In this document: piece after piece, positions 16,735-26,944 of the stretch
Layout: each line of letters opens with the position of its first letter
Numbering within the stretch: the stretch's first letter is position 1
NCBI GenBank assembly: GCA_015233015.1
Contig: JADFYO010000016.1
Coordinates: 1 to 63,455 of the forward strand
Direction: 5' to 3'
Length of the DNA: 63,455 nt
Origin: Nitrospirota bacterium
GTDB lineage: Bacteria; Nitrospirota; Thermodesulfovibrionia; Thermodesulfovibrionales; Magnetobacteriaceae
Notes under the pieces: generated by a model
What the model was told of the DNA's origin: nothing
The model's input: only the letters and a program-made list of their open reading frames with translations
Database searches by the model: none
Program-made: the position numbers and the translations under genes

Positions 16735-18750
16735 ATGAAGAAACTTATACCCATATTTCTATTTCTGATTTTCATGGCAGCGGTCTGCGATGCAGCCACA
16801 GCCACCGACAACAAGACAAAAACGCTGGGCATAAGCTGGAAAAAAGGCAGCGGCACCGTCATAGATGCCGACAAACTCGACTATGACGGCGTAAGGAAGA
16901 TATACTACCTGACCGGCAATGTGGAAATCTCATCTAAGAAAGATAATTCTACCATCTTCGCCGACTACGCCGAGTTCTACGAAGACAGCTCTCTGGCCGT
17001 ACTCAAGGGAAACGTAATATATGAAGACAACGACGTAAGGGCGCTATCCGAAGAGGCCGAACTCTATACCGACAACAATACCGGCTTTATGACCCGCGCA
17101 AGGATACTATTTAAAAAAGATAATTACCATGTCAGGGGCGATACGATACACAAACTCAGCGCCGACAAATACTATGTAGAGAAAGGCTCCTTAACGACCT
17201 GTGACGCCCCTGTTCCGGCCTGGTGTTTTTATTCCGATGAGACCACCATAGTTTTAAATGATGAGATAGTCTCAAAAAATGTTTCGATGCGGGTAAATGA
17301 CAACACCATTCTCTACTCGCCATATTTCTATCAGGCACTTAAACGTCAAACGGGCTTCCTGATGCCCTTAACAGGTTACAATTCATTCAAAGGGCTTCAT
17401 ATCAGCGTTCCATTTTATTGGGCTATGTCGGAAAACAGGGACATGACTATCGTGCCGGATTATATGTCGAAAAGAGGCGTAGGCGGGGGCGTCGAATATA
17501 GATACACGGAGAAGGGCGGCATAGATGGCAGATGGTGGATTTACGACCTGCACGACAGGGTCGATGACAGAAACTATGTTCAAATCAAGGGGACACACAC
17601 CCAGTTTACAGACAGCGGTTTTTCAACTATATTGGAAGTTAACTATTTGAACGAAAAGGACTATTACCAGCTCTACAGTCCCTCTGTCCAGGCAAGCGTC
17701 TCGCGTTACATCGAATCATCCGGTGAGGTCGCTTATTCCAATGAAAAAATCAGGACATACCTTCTCTCACAGTACTGGGTGGATTTACAAAACCCAAACG
17801 GCTTCATATCGCAGCGAGTACCTGAGCTTGGGTTTACCGTCCATCCCATAGAAGTAGGCCCGGGGACATTTTCTATGACGTCTGCGCTGACTAATTTCAT
17901 ATCCGAACAAAATGTAAAAGGCGAGCGTCTCGATATATTCCCGAAGATTTCATGGTCAACGGGAGACGGTGTAAGATTCACGCAGACGGGCGGTGCGCGC
18001 TCAACCCTATACAATCTAACGCATACCCCCGATGGCCGGGACACAATGAACAATGTCGCCGCGGTCTATAACGCCTCGCTCGACGCCACACTTGTCAAAG
18101 ACTACTCATCGTTTACGCATGTCTTTGAGCCATCTTTGAGGTTCAACTATATATCACACGATCTATACACGGACAACGACACCTATGCAGCCCCAATTTT
18201 AGACTCTACAGAATTATTTAAAAGAACCGCCACTACCGAACTTGCCTTTATGAATTATCTGAGGAATAGCACCGGGGCGTTTCTGTTTCTTAATCTCCTG
18301 AACTCGTATGACGCCTTTGATCCGACATACAGGCTTCAGCCGATGAGACTTCAGCTGGCAATCAGGAACCCGTTTGCATTGAAGGCCGAAGCGGCATACG
18401 ATTTCAGGACCGGCGCAGTGACGAAGGTCAACTCATGGGTCGGCTTTAAGTTATCTGACAAAATTAATTTTTCCATTGGAGAGCGATATAACATGCCCAA
18501 CAACATTACGTATATCGCCACCACAGCGGACTTTCTGTTAAGCAAGGAATACGCCCTCAGGGCTAATACATGGTACGACGCAAGGGCTGGCGAGGTCAAA
18601 TGGTACAGCCTCGATGTGTTTTACAAAAAACAATGCTGGGGGGTTAATGTCACACTCGCACGCACCCCAACGTCGTTTGGCGTATATGTCATGCTCGATT
18701 TAAAGGGGTTTGGCTCCCAGCCGCTGTTCAACTTCGGCAGGACATCATAA
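16735..18750 (+). CDS. lptD: LPS-assembly outer-membrane protein LptD
   Basis: A 671-residue protein, somewhat short for LptD. A signal peptide (LIPIFLFLIFMAAVCDA) is followed by an OstA/LptA-like beta-taco domain (about residues 38-150: VIDADKLDYDG, YYLTGNVEISS, AVLKGNVIYED) and a long C-terminal beta-barrel with many alternating strands, including the GFLMPLTGYNSFKGL segment typical of LptD. Cysteines near residues 160 (CDAPVPAWC) and 640 (KQCWG) could form the interdomain disulfide. It inserts LPS into the outer leaflet with LptE. It is transcribed divergently from the purine operon and apart from lptCAB at 43.7 kb. Confidence 0.9.
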   Translation: MKKLIPIFLFLIFMAAVCDAATATDNKTKTLGISWKKGSGTVIDADKLDYDGVRKIYYLTGNVEISSKKDNSTIFADYAEFYEDSSLAVLKGNVIYEDNDVRALSEEAELYTDNNTGFMTRARILFKKDNYHVRGDTIHKLSADKYYVEKGSLTTCDAPVPAWCFYSDETTIVLNDEIVSKNVSMRVNDNTILYSPYFYQALKRQTGFLMPLTGYNSFKGLHISVPFYWAMSENRDMTIVPDYMSKRGVGGGVEYRYTEKGGIDGRWWIYDLHDRVDDRNYVQIKGTHTQFTDSGFSTILEVNYLNEKDYYQLYSPSVQASVSRYIESSGEVAYSNEKIRTYLLSQYWVDLQNPNGFISQRVPELGFTVHPIEVGPGTFSMTSALTNFISEQNVKGERLDIFPKISWSTGDGVRFTQTGGARSTLYNLTHTPDGRDTMNNVAAVYNASLDATLVKDYSSFTHVFEPSLRFNYISHDLYTDNDTYAAPILDSTELFKRTATTELAFMNYLRNSTGAFLFLNLLNSYDAFDPTYRLQPMRLQLAIRNPFALKAEAAYDFRTGAVTKVNSWVGFKLSDKINFSIGERYNMPNNITYIATTADFLLSKEYALRANTWYDARAGEVKWYSLDVFYKKQCWGVNVTLARTPTSFGVYVMLDLKGFGSQPLFNFGRTS

Positions 18751-18768
18751 AAAAAGATGATTTTGGCC

Positions 18769-19464
18769 TCAACTTTTGGGGTCTTCGCGCTCTCCATTCA
18801 AAGCCATAAGACAGTAGTTGCCCTCATTGTCCTTTTCCACTTTATAACCAAACATAATAACCGTATCTATGAGTGGACGGCCAAGCAGAAGGTCAAGATA
18901 TTCCTCTGGAATGCCTGATTTCTCTGTCAAAAGGGGGCGCAGATATGTGTCGTAACCAAGGATTTCAAGGACTTCGCCGGTTAAATCCTTCCCATCTGCT
19001 ATTGCTGCAAAAAGGTCTGAGAGTTTAGTGTAGGAGCATTTTTCGCTGTGAGCATTTACGATTTCGATAAGCTGGGTTTGTCCTTTCAATAGTTCGGTGC
19101 GCGTGAGTTTATCATCAGTGAAAGTGGCCATGAAATTATCTGTATCCCAACACTCATATGCGCGGCATTGGGCTGGCCTATGCTCGTAGATACCGCAGGC
19201 AGAGGCCTCCTGGTTGAAATAAATACATGTCCTCGCACCCTTCATTTCTCTTATCTTGATAAGCTCATAATCGATAGAGATGAACTCATCTTCCATGTTG
19301 TTGTAAACAAGCTCGCCTTCACGAATGGTAAAAAGGTCTTTATAGCCGAGAGTGCCGCTTTTTAAAAGCATTGAATCGCCGACATGAAGCGAAGGGCTTC
19401 CCTTCATGCAGCAGTCTCCGCAACGCGTACATTCGGCCTTAGAGCCGAGGGTCAGAATCTCCAT
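18769..19464 (-). CDS. YkgJ-family cysteine-cluster protein
   Basis: A 231-residue protein beginning MEILTLGSKAECTRCGDCCMKG. The CxxCxxCC cluster near residue 12, together with ACGIYEHRPAQCRAYECW, is the signature of the YkgJ-like zinc- or iron-chelating family. The partner or function is unknown. The C-terminal half is helical without clear motifs. It converges with lptD (18 bases apart) and lies 18 bases after the Tim44-like gene, probably in the same transcript. Confidence 0.8.
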   Translation of the reverse strand: MEILTLGSKAECTRCGDCCMKGSPSLHVGDSMLLKSGTLGYKDLFTIREGELVYNNMEDEFISIDYELIKIREMKGARTCIYFNQEASACGIYEHRPAQCRAYECWDTDNFMATFTDDKLTRTELLKGQTQLIEIVNAHSEKCSYTKLSDLFAAIADGKDLTGEVLEILGYDTYLRPLLTEKSGIPEEYLDLLLGRPLIDTVIMFGYKVEKDNEGNYCLMALNGEREDPKS

Positions 19465-19482
19465 AAATTCTCCTTATAATTA

Positions 19483-20454
19483 TCACTGCGGCTGTTGAAT
19501 CGATGTCAACTGCCAGTTAGATGTCCCAATATTCCTGACAAACGTCCAGTATTCGAGGAATCCTATCGGCGTGTTGTTGTCGCCGTCAATTACCCTGCCG
19601 GATACGTCCGTAGTATAATCAAGCATAGACGCGGCAATCTCAACCGTAATAAAGTCCTGGCCGCTTTCCTGCCATACCTCAGACATTTTGACTGTCCTGA
19701 CGCCGATGTTCTCAAGTTTATTAATACGTCCCTCGGCCTTCATCTTCAAAATATCAGCGTTCAAATCTCCGAAAATATCAGGCGCCAAAAGGCCTTTCAC
19801 ACTGTCTAAATCCCTGCGCGACCAGGCAGCCTGTATCTTATAAAATATATCCGAGACAATATCCTTAAACCTGTCTTCGTCGAAGAACTGGTCATAACGG
19901 CGTAAAGCGTCAAGACCGGCCTCTATCTCAGTCGGCTGATAGGACACCTCTTCGGGGGGCTGCCCTGTTTGATATTGCATGGAATAATCACCTCCGTCGT
20001 AAGGGTCTTCCCGTCTTTTTGATTTGACTATCCTGTAAATAATATAACCAATGACGGCAAGAAGAATAATATCGAAAAGCCCGATACCGCCTCCGCCATA
20101 ACCAGCACCGCCATAGCCGGCACCGCCGCCGAAAAGGGAGTGAAACAACATACCGCCAACCATACCGCCAACCATACCACCGGCGAAGCTGCGCCAAAAA
20201 CCGCTTTTGGCGGGGGCAGGCTGTACAACCGGTTGAACAGGCTGTTGAACCTGTTGCTGCCGTTGAGCGGGCTGAGGGGTGCGCGTCGGCTGCTTGGGGG
20301 GAACATTTGTCCGGGAGCCTCTGCTTCCAATGCTGCTTCGGCTTGAGCTGCTGCTTCTTCCGGCGCGGGCAAGTGTCTCGTCCGCAAAAAACAAACCAAG
20401 AACCGCAACTGCCACAATCCCGATTATGTATCTCTTCATACCCAGTTTAGCCAT
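19483..20454 (-). CDS. Tim44-like domain membrane protein
   Basis: About 323 residues from the ATG at 20454; GGAGG lies six bases upstream of it, whereas the in-frame TTG at 20460 would abut the ribosome-binding site. A signal/anchor segment (IIGIVAVAVLGLFFADETLA) is followed by Ser/Arg- and Pro/Gln-rich low-complexity sequence and glycine-rich repeats (GGMVGGMVGGM, GGAGYGGAGYGGGG). A second membrane helix (LFDIILLAVIGYIIYRIV) leads into a C-terminal Tim44-like domain from about residue 190 (FKDIVSDIFYKIQAAWSRRDLDSV). Bacterial members may bind the membrane or assist envelope insertion; the role is not established. Confidence 0.8.
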   Translation of the reverse strand: MAKLGMKRYIIGIVAVAVLGLFFADETLARAGRSSSSSRSSIGSRGSRTNVPPKQPTRTPQPAQRQQQVQQPVQPVVQPAPAKSGFWRSFAGGMVGGMVGGMLFHSLFGGGAGYGGAGYGGGGIGLFDIILLAVIGYIIYRIVKSKRREDPYDGGDYSMQYQTGQPPEEVSYQPTEIEAGLDALRRYDQFFDEDRFKDIVSDIFYKIQAAWSRRDLDSVKGLLAPDIFGDLNADILKMKAEGRINKLENIGVRTVKMSEVWQESGQDFITVEIAASMLDYTTDVSGRVIDGDNNTPIGFLEYWTFVRNIGTSNWQLTSIQQPQ

Positions 20455-20510
20455 AAGCAACCTCCATTTTCCATTATCGTCATGGGGACAAGCATGATTA
20501 ATTACGCGTC

Positions 20511-22034
20511 CTATCCCTCATCCTGGTCATGCTCAAGCATGGAATTTTCCCGAACTTTCGAGGCGCTCCCTTCATCGGTCTTAAAGTACGCAATAGCACT
20601 TCGCAGATGCTCCGACCTCGCGGATAACTCATTGGAAGTTGAAGCCATCTCCGAGGCGGCTGACGCGTTTTGCTGAATTACATTGTCTAACCGGTGAATG
20701 GCCTTGTTGATTTGATCCGCTCCGGTACTTTGCTCGTTACTGGCCGCGGTTATCTCTTGTACCAAATCAGCAGTCTTCCTTATATCCGGCACTAAATTAT
20801 TCAACATCGTGCCGGCCTGCTCGGCAATAGTTACGCTTGAGGCAGAGAGTTGACTTATCTCACCCGCTGCTTTCTGACTTCTCTCTGCAAGCTTTCTAAC
20901 CTCTGACGCCACAACCGCAAACCCCTTGCCGTGTTCGCCCGCCCTGGCCGACTCTATTGCCGCGTTTAACGCCAACAAATTCGTCTGCCTTGCTATCTCC
21001 TCTATAATTGAAATCTTGCTGGCTATCTCCTTCATAGCGCTGACGGCCTCCGATACTGCCTTGCCGCTGTCAATCGCATTGTTTGCCGCCGATGTTGCAA
21101 TTGCCTCCGTCTGCCTGGCATTGTCGGTAGTTTGCTTGATATTTGCGGTCATCTCCTCCATCGAAGCCGATGTCTCCTCGATTGAGGCAGCCTGCTCTGT
21201 GGCACCTTCCGACAAATCATGCGACCCCGCCGTAATCTTTCCAGTTGCCTCATACAATATGCCCGTAGTCTCTCTGACCTCCGAGACAACCTCTTCGATC
21301 TTTTCAATCATCTTGTTAAACCCCTTCGCAAGGGTTCCTATCTCATCGTCCACACTATATCCACAGTGAACGTTTAAATTGCCGTCCGCTACCAATTGTA
21401 TATCTTTCGACATATCAACTAAAGGTTTGTGCGTAATCCTGAACGTAACAAGAAAAACGACTATCAGGAGTACCAGACCGACAACTCCGGCCGATATATA
21501 GATATACTTGATCCTGTTAATTGAAGCCATCGAGTCCTTCATGGAAAGAACCATGGTTATCGCGCCCAGCACTTCCCCTTCTTTTACGTTATGACAGAGA
21601 AGGCAGTCCCTTCCCATGAAGTTCTTGCTTGCTATATACGGGTAAATCCCGCGTATATTTTCGCCTTCTATTACAATTTTCTCCTTGCCTGTCTTAATCG
21701 CTTCGATCTCCATAGCGTCTGACGGGTATTCATCCTCATCTCCCTTGCCGTAGTCCCTATCCAGCAGCTCACTTCTTCGCACTTTCACGTCGATTATCTT
21801 TGTCATCTGCTCGAGAAATGGCTTCCTGCTGTCTTTGATATTGCCGCTAATCATCATCGTGGTAAGGGCGTTTAAGACAGTGTCCCTATACCCTTTAAGC
21901 GCGCCGTTTCTTATTTCATCGATTACCATTTGCTTCGACATTATTACCGACGTAGCAACAATGGCCGTTATGACAAGTATCGATACTAAAATGATGGGGA
22001 TTACTGTCTTTGTAGAGATAGATAATTTGTTCAA
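20511..22034 (-). CDS. Methyl-accepting chemotaxis protein with c-type haem motif
   Basis: A 507-residue receptor starting at TTG 22034, with GGGAGG nine bases upstream. An N-terminal membrane helix ([21 protein letters not shown]) precedes a ~165-residue periplasmic sensor containing a single CLLCH (CxxCH) motif near residue 147, the site for covalent haem c. A second helix ([18 protein letters not shown]), HAMP and the signalling hairpin ([22 protein letters not shown]) follow. It has no CZB tail. Haem-containing receptors of this layout usually respond to oxygen, redox or NO. The signalling core resembles the two receptors at 9.5-13.8 kb but is clearly less close. Confidence 0.92.
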   Translation of the reverse strand: MNKLSISTKTVIPIILVSILVITAIVATSVIMSKQMVIDEIRNGALKGYRDTVLNALTTMMISGNIKDSRKPFLEQMTKIIDVKVRRSELLDRDYGKGDEDEYPSDAMEIEAIKTGKEKIVIEGENIRGIYPYIASKNFMGRDCLLCHNVKEGEVLGAITMVLSMKDSMASINRIKYIYISAGVVGLVLLIVVFLVTFRITHKPLVDMSKDIQLVADGNLNVHCGYSVDDEIGTLAKGFNKMIEKIEEVVSEVRETTGILYEATGKITAGSHDLSEGATEQAASIEETSASMEEMTANIKQTTDNARQTEAIATSAANNAIDSGKAVSEAVSAMKEIASKISIIEEIARQTNLLALNAAIESARAGEHGKGFAVVASEVRKLAERSQKAAGEISQLSASSVTIAEQAGTMLNNLVPDIRKTADLVQEITAASNEQSTGADQINKAIHRLDNVIQQNASAASEMASTSNELSARSEHLRSAIAYFKTDEGSASKVRENSMLEHDQDEG

Positions 22035-22105
22035 TGCCTTATTCCTCCCAGTATTTTATTCCTCCCATTACTACCCGCCCTAGAAGTTTACCATAGATAC
22101 TTTCG

Positions 22106-23686
22106 TTATTGCAACTTTGCTGAACTTGCCGTGCCTGACAAATACTCGCGCCACAGCCTCTCTTTTTCTATCCCGTTATCTATAAAATCCCACGGTAATA
22201 ACTCATCATAAGCCTTCTCGCGAAATATATATTCGGACGGGTCTATGGAATGCAGCTCGCAGGCCTTTTTCCAGTCTATGCCGTCTGCTATTGATTCTAT
22301 GACCGGAGAGAGACGCCTGTCCCCCATTGCCAACAACCCCTCTATATACGCGTATTTCAGAGCGTCGTGATGAACTTTTACATTTTTTTCTCTTTTCAGG
22401 CCGTCTTTTAATTGTTTCAACCGCGTAACGATAACCGAAGCTGCCGCCATAGGATGCCACTGAAAAGGCGTGAACGGTTTTGGCACAAACGCACTAACAC
22501 TCAACACTATGCGGCCAGACTTCGAAATGCCCCGGATCTCCTTTACCAGCCGGAGCATCTCTTCAATATCTTCATCGGTTTCGGTTGGAAGCCCTATCAT
22601 AAAATAGAGCCTCAGCATCGCAATGCCCGCCGAAAGCACAAGGCGCGACGTCTCGATTATATCTTCATAGGTTATCTTTTTATTTATCACCGCCCTCAGC
22701 CTCTTTGAGCCGGCCTCCGGGGCAATCGAAACGCTTTTTTTATTTCCTATCAGCGCGGTTATCCCGGCGGCCTTCCTGCTTGCCCTCAAGGACGAGATTG
22801 AAAACTCCACACCCTCAATCCTCAATAACTCGCCAATATGGGGATAGTCGGTTAACGAAGCCCCGATGACGCCTACCTTAGTTGCCTTAGCGCGCTCTAT
22901 CTCCTGCCGCATCGAAGACATCGCCCTCGTCCTCGGCGTGCCGTATATCCCGCTCATGGCGCAAAAACGGCACCTCCACGGGCAGCCCCTCATCGCCTCC
23001 ACAAGGTACATTGACGAAAACTCCGTATCCCGGCTCATCAACTGCCGAAAATCCGGCAGGGCGTCTATGTCTTTCAAAAAACGCCTCTTTACAGTTTGGG
23101 TGCCCTCTGCCGGTATATACATGCCTTCCACACCCTTTAATGCCTCTATAAGTTCCAACTTGCCGCCGGCTTTATTACACATATCCATAAATTCGTCTAA
23201 GACCGCCTCTGCCTCCGCCACTACCACTACGTCAAAAAACTCCACAAGCGGCTCCGGGTTCATAAACGCACACGGCCCGCCCATGATTAAAAGCGGGTAG
23301 TGTTTTGAGCCTCTGTCCCTCGCGTAAAGCGGTATGCCAGATGCCCTTAGTATCTTCACGACGTTTGGGAAATCGTTCTCATATGATATGGAAAATGCCA
23401 TTATGTCAAACTCTGAAGGCATTTTCCTGGACTCCAGAGTATAGATCCTCTCCTGAGCTTCCGACTCCGGTAAAAACACGCGCTCGCAGACGACATCCTC
23501 CCGTGAGTTGAGCATTCCATAGACAAGTCTGAAGCCGAGGCTGGACATTCCAATTCTGTATGTGTTAGGATACGCAAGGCAAACGCGGGTCTTACCGCCA
23601 TGGTCCTTATAAACCGTGCCGGTTTCCCTATCTAACAGGTGTTGCCGGTTTTCGTGTTGCCGTTGGTTTTTTTTCGCTGTTTTCAC
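22106..23686 (-). CDS. B12-binding-domain radical SAM protein
   Basis: A 526-residue protein of the TIGR03960-like group. The N-terminal ~180 residues form a cobalamin-binding-like Rossmann domain (VCLAYPNTYRIGMSSLGF, LLIMGGPCAFMNPEP). The radical SAM core has GCPWRCRFCAMSG (CxxxCxxC for the 4Fe-4S cluster), then the IAPEAGSKRLR and FMIGLPTETDEDI segments. The substrate of this family is unknown; in other genomes the gene often neighbours a DUF2344 or RNase G gene, absent here. It lies downstream of ftsZ on the same strand, separated by a palindrome. Confidence 0.88.
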   Translation of the reverse strand: MKTAKKNQRQHENRQHLLDRETGTVYKDHGGKTRVCLAYPNTYRIGMSSLGFRLVYGMLNSREDVVCERVFLPESEAQERIYTLESRKMPSEFDIMAFSISYENDFPNVVKILRASGIPLYARDRGSKHYPLLIMGGPCAFMNPEPLVEFFDVVVVAEAEAVLDEFMDMCNKAGGKLELIEALKGVEGMYIPAEGTQTVKRRFLKDIDALPDFRQLMSRDTEFSSMYLVEAMRGCPWRCRFCAMSGIYGTPRTRAMSSMRQEIERAKATKVGVIGASLTDYPHIGELLRIEGVEFSISSLRASRKAAGITALIGNKKSVSIAPEAGSKRLRAVINKKITYEDIIETSRLVLSAGIAMLRLYFMIGLPTETDEDIEEMLRLVKEIRGISKSGRIVLSVSAFVPKPFTPFQWHPMAAASVIVTRLKQLKDGLKREKNVKVHHDALKYAYIEGLLAMGDRRLSPVIESIADGIDWKKACELHSIDPSEYIFREKAYDELLPWDFIDNGIEKERLWREYLSGTASSAKLQ

Positions 23687-23719
23687 ACGCCGGTCTTCCT
23701 CTCTCTAAAGGAGGAGGGG

Positions 23720-23754
23720 GGGCAGAGGACGTCATGGGGGGTAGTCCTCTGCCC
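23720..23754. terminator. Palindrome between ftsZ and the radical SAM gene
   Basis: GGGCAGAGGAC (23720-23730) pairs perfectly with GTCCTCTGCCC (23744-23754), an 11-base stem just after ftsZ. No T-run follows on the minus strand, so it may stabilise the ftsZ mRNA end or be a dispersed repeat rather than a strict terminator. Confidence 0.5.
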
Positions 23755-23782
23755 TTCCTGGTGGAGAGACTGATAACTCTAT

Positions 23783-24949
23783 CTATTCTGATTTCTTCTG
23801 TTTTCTTATAAATGTCGGTATGTCCATATCGTCTTCATAGTTGGCTATGAGTTCGGTTGTAGGGATTTTGTCCTCTTTCGAGAAATCAAATAGGGACTTC
23901 GACAGTATTCTGTCCGAACCCCTCGAGAAGGAGCGTTCTTTTTCCTGGTTTTTCCATTTATTCAGCTCCGGGATAGAAATCTTGGCCTCTTTCTTTTCTT
24001 CAAATCCAGTAGCTATTACCGTAACCTTTACCTCGCCGCTTAGCGAGGGATCGATGACTGCGCCGAAAATGATGTCCGCGTCGTCGTGGGCAGAATCAAA
24101 TACCAGCTCTGAAGCGCCCTGTACGGCATCGAGCGTAAGGTCAGGGCCGCCGGTTATGTTAATAAGTATGCCTCTTGCGCCATCGATGGAGGTCTCTTCG
24201 AGGAGAGGATTAGATATGGCCTTTTTTGCCGCGTCTATGTGGCCCTGCTCGCCCTTGCCTTTTCCAATTCCCATTACCGCCTTGCCGGAGTACTGCATAA
24301 TCGTCTTTACGTCGGCAAAGTCGAGATTGATAAGGCCGGGCAACAGTATCAGGTCGGTTATGCCCTGGACGGCGTCTTTTAACACGTCGTTGGCAACCTC
24401 GAAAGACTTAATAAGAGGCGTGCCCTTTTCCACGACCAGGGAGATTTTATCGTTGGGGATAACAATAGTCGTATCGACGAACTGGTTAAGCTCCTTGATG
24501 CCGAGGGTTGCGTTGCTCAGACGCTTTCTGCCTTCATAAAAAAACGGCTTAGTCACTACCGCTACGGTGAGCGCCCCAAGGTTCCTTGCAATCTCAGCTA
24601 TTATTGGGGCAGCGCCTGTGCCGGTACCGCCGCCCATGCCGGCAGTAATGAATACCATGTCGGCGCCTTCCAGCATCTCTTTTATTCTATCGCTGTCTTC
24701 GAGGGCGGCCTCTCTGCCTACCTGAGGATTAGACCCGGCGCCCAGCCCTCTCGTTATCTTTGTGCCTATTTGTAATTTCAACTCGGCGTTTGATGAATTC
24801 AATACCTGTAAGTCCGTATTTACCGCAATAAACTCAACGTTTTTCAACACCGCGGCTATCATATTGTTAATCGCGTTACCGCCCGCCCCGCCTACGCCTA
24901 CTACCTTAATGTTGGCCTTTCCATCATTTGATTCCACTAGTTCAAACAT
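23783..24949 (-). CDS. ftsZ: Cell division GTPase FtsZ
   Basis: A 388-residue tubulin homologue that forms the Z-ring. Motifs: [15 protein letters not shown] near residue 16, the tubulin signature [10 protein letters not shown] near residue 106, and TNRPGxG-like contacts after it. The conserved C-terminal peptide DIPTFIRKQ, which binds FtsA, is present at the end. AAGGAGG lies about ten bases before the ATG. It is the last gene of the dcw cluster, 31 bases after ftsA. Confidence 0.98.
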   Translation of the reverse strand: MFELVESNDGKANIKVVGVGGAGGNAINNMIAAVLKNVEFIAVNTDLQVLNSSNAELKLQIGTKITRGLGAGSNPQVGREAALEDSDRIKEMLEGADMVFITAGMGGGTGTGAAPIIAEIARNLGALTVAVVTKPFFYEGRKRLSNATLGIKELNQFVDTTIVIPNDKISLVVEKGTPLIKSFEVANDVLKDAVQGITDLILLPGLINLDFADVKTIMQYSGKAVMGIGKGKGEQGHIDAAKKAISNPLLEETSIDGARGILINITGGPDLTLDAVQGASELVFDSAHDDADIIFGAVIDPSLSGEVKVTVIATGFEEKKEAKISIPELNKWKNQEKERSFSRGSDRILSKSLFDFSKEDKIPTTELIANYEDDMDIPTFIRKQKKSE

Positions 24950-24980
24950 ACCGTATCCTCCTTAAGTTGATATTAATTCT

Positions 24981-26201
24981 CTATTTAGTAAAAAACTTTC
25001 CTACAAGACCCTTAAACCACTTCGACATCGAATTCTGCCCCGTCGTAAAAGTGTCTGCAGAGCCGCCCTCGTAGAACCTCTTCCTCGTGTATGAAATCAA
25101 ACCCACGGTCGTCGAATACATCGGCCCGCGAATCTTATCACCTATCCCTGCCCACTCACATACACCAACCCTTACGGGCAAATCCAGCACACCGGAAATC
25201 AATCCCTCAAGGCCCTTCAACTCTGCCACCGCACCCGTTAACACCACAGACCAGGGCTGCCAGCTAAAGCCCGGAATGCCCAGTATCGCTTCCTTTATCA
25301 TCCCCGCAAGCTCCTCACTCCTTGCCTTTATTATCTCCGTTATAAACGATTTTGAAATACGCCTTTCTTCCTTGTTTGCCGTTACGGTTATCTCCTCGCC
25401 GAAATACTCATCAGGGAAAGTTGCCATACCATATGCCTTTTTCAACCTCTCTGCCTCATACACCGGAAGCCTCAGCCCTACGGCTATATCGTTGGTAAAC
25501 TGGTTGCCGCCTATGTCTATTACCGCGGCCCCCATAAACGAGCCATTCTTAAAGAGCGCTATGTCGGTAGTGCCCCCTCCGGCGTCTATCAGGATTGCGC
25601 CGTAGTCCTTTTCATCTTCCCTGAGAACTGCCGCCGCCGACGCCAGGGGGTTAAATACGCAATCGGCAACCTTCAGGCCGGCCATCTCACAGCACTTCAC
25701 CACATTATGTATCGAATTAGCCGACCCTGCCACTATCTGTACGTTTGCCTCGAGCCTTACGCCTTTCATCCCTAATGGGTTATATATCTGCCCTTCACCG
25801 TCAACCACATACTCTATGGGGAGCATGTGCATGATCTCCTTATCCAGGGGTACATATACTGTCCCGGCTGTCTCCATTACCTTGTCAATGTCTCTCTGTG
25901 TGACAACATCTGTAGTCAGCACTACCGCGCCCGTACTCTTAAAACTCTTTATGTTTACGTCGGAAAGCCCCGTACAGACCTCCTTTATATCTACGCCAGA
26001 TAACGCCTTCGCCTTCTTCACTACCTCTCTTATGGCGGCAGCTACGCTTTCAAGGTCAACAATGACGCCCTTTCTTACACCGGCCGAAGCAACCACACCC
26101 ATCCCGGCTACTTCAGTTGAGGTCTCCGTTACTCTGGCCACTATCGCGGCAATCTTTGACGTCCCTATGTCAAGTCCCGTTATATAGCTTCCTTCACCCA
26201 T
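24981..26201 (-). CDS. ftsA: Cell division actin-like protein FtsA
   Basis: A 406-residue actin-fold ATPase that tethers FtsZ to the membrane. The N-terminal ITGLDIGTSKIAAIVARV, the phosphate-binding ILIDAGGGTTDIALF and the C-terminal amphipathic segment (SMSKWFKGLVGKFFTK) for membrane attachment are all visible. The start overlaps the end of ftsQ by 22 bases, so translation is probably coupled. Confidence 0.97.
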   Translation of the reverse strand: MGEGSYITGLDIGTSKIAAIVARVTETSTEVAGMGVVASAGVRKGVIVDLESVAAAIREVVKKAKALSGVDIKEVCTGLSDVNIKSFKSTGAVVLTTDVVTQRDIDKVMETAGTVYVPLDKEIMHMLPIEYVVDGEGQIYNPLGMKGVRLEANVQIVAGSANSIHNVVKCCEMAGLKVADCVFNPLASAAAVLREDEKDYGAILIDAGGGTTDIALFKNGSFMGAAVIDIGGNQFTNDIAVGLRLPVYEAERLKKAYGMATFPDEYFGEEITVTANKEERRISKSFITEIIKARSEELAGMIKEAILGIPGFSWQPWSVVLTGAVAELKGLEGLISGVLDLPVRVGVCEWAGIGDKIRGPMYSTTVGLISYTRKRFYEGGSADTFTTGQNSMSKWFKGLVGKFFTK

Positions 26202-26944
26202 TTCATATCCTTTTTTAACGGTTTCACTATCAGTCTGTTTGCGAACCTCAAATCTATATACTCTATGGCTATGTTTCTGCCCACTATCTCGTCTTTTAGT
26301 GAAAAATAACTCGACAACTTCTTTTCGTAATCGCCAAAACCCATCAGTATCAACAATCCGTTTAATGTCAACGATATGTCCTCCGGCCTCATACCCGTTA
26401 TCTCTATGGTTTTACCGCTTAGCGCGTCCGTTTTATTTATAACGTTTACCAGCCTTACCGCCTCGGCGTACGCCCTCTTATACTGCTCCTCTATGTTTAT
26501 TACCGGTATGCCGGCCACCGGTTTTTCAATGTTGTCAAGTTTCACTCCGGTCTCGTCTATCAGAAACAACGCCCGTCCATCGTTTAACACTGCTGCCGGA
26601 GCCTTCTCTACAATCTTCACCAGTATTGACGACGGCAGTTCCTTTCTTATATATGACGTCTTAATCCACGGCGACGCGGAAAGTCTCCTTGCCAGTATCT
26701 CCGCGTTTACAGATAGTATGTTCTTTCCCTTTACATCCATCAGGTCAAATATGTCGCTGTCTTTTAAGTGGCTGTTTCCCTCAACTCCATATTTATTCAC
26801 CTTAAAGTATTCGGCACTCAACGTGTAATACCCCATAAATATCACCAGCCCCATCACCGTCAATACACTCAATGCAAGCCCTATCATTCTGCCGCTTATC
26901 ACATTGGGACGTTTATATGCCGGTATCTCTTTTTTAGCTTTCAC
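26180..26944 (-). CDS. ftsQ: Cell division protein FtsQ (POTRA domain)
   Basis: A 254-residue bitopic protein. A short cytoplasmic N-terminus is followed by one membrane helix (IGLALSVLTVMGLVIFMGYY), a POTRA domain (FKVNKYGVEGNSHLKDSDI) and a beta domain (WIKTSYIRKELPSSILVKI). It links FtsB/FtsL to the divisome. The start overlaps ddl by four bases and the end overlaps ftsA. Confidence 0.93.
   Translation of the reverse strand: MKAKKEIPAYKRPNVISGRMIGLALSVLTVMGLVIFMGYYTLSAEYFKVNKYGVEGNSHLKDSDIFDLMDVKGKNILSVNAEILARRLSASPWIKTSYIRKELPSSILVKIVEKAPAAVLNDGRALFLIDETGVKLDNIEKPVAGIPVINIEEQYKRAYAEAVRLVNVINKTDALSGKTIEITGMRPEDISLTLNGLLILMGFGDYEKKLSSYFSLKDEIVGRNIAIEYIDLRFANRLIVKPLKKDMKWVKEAI

Noticed and set aside
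23841-24539. Long plus-strand open frame (232 codons)
   Set aside because: It lies wholly antisense to ftsZ, has no ribosome-binding site and its composition reflects the opposite strand.
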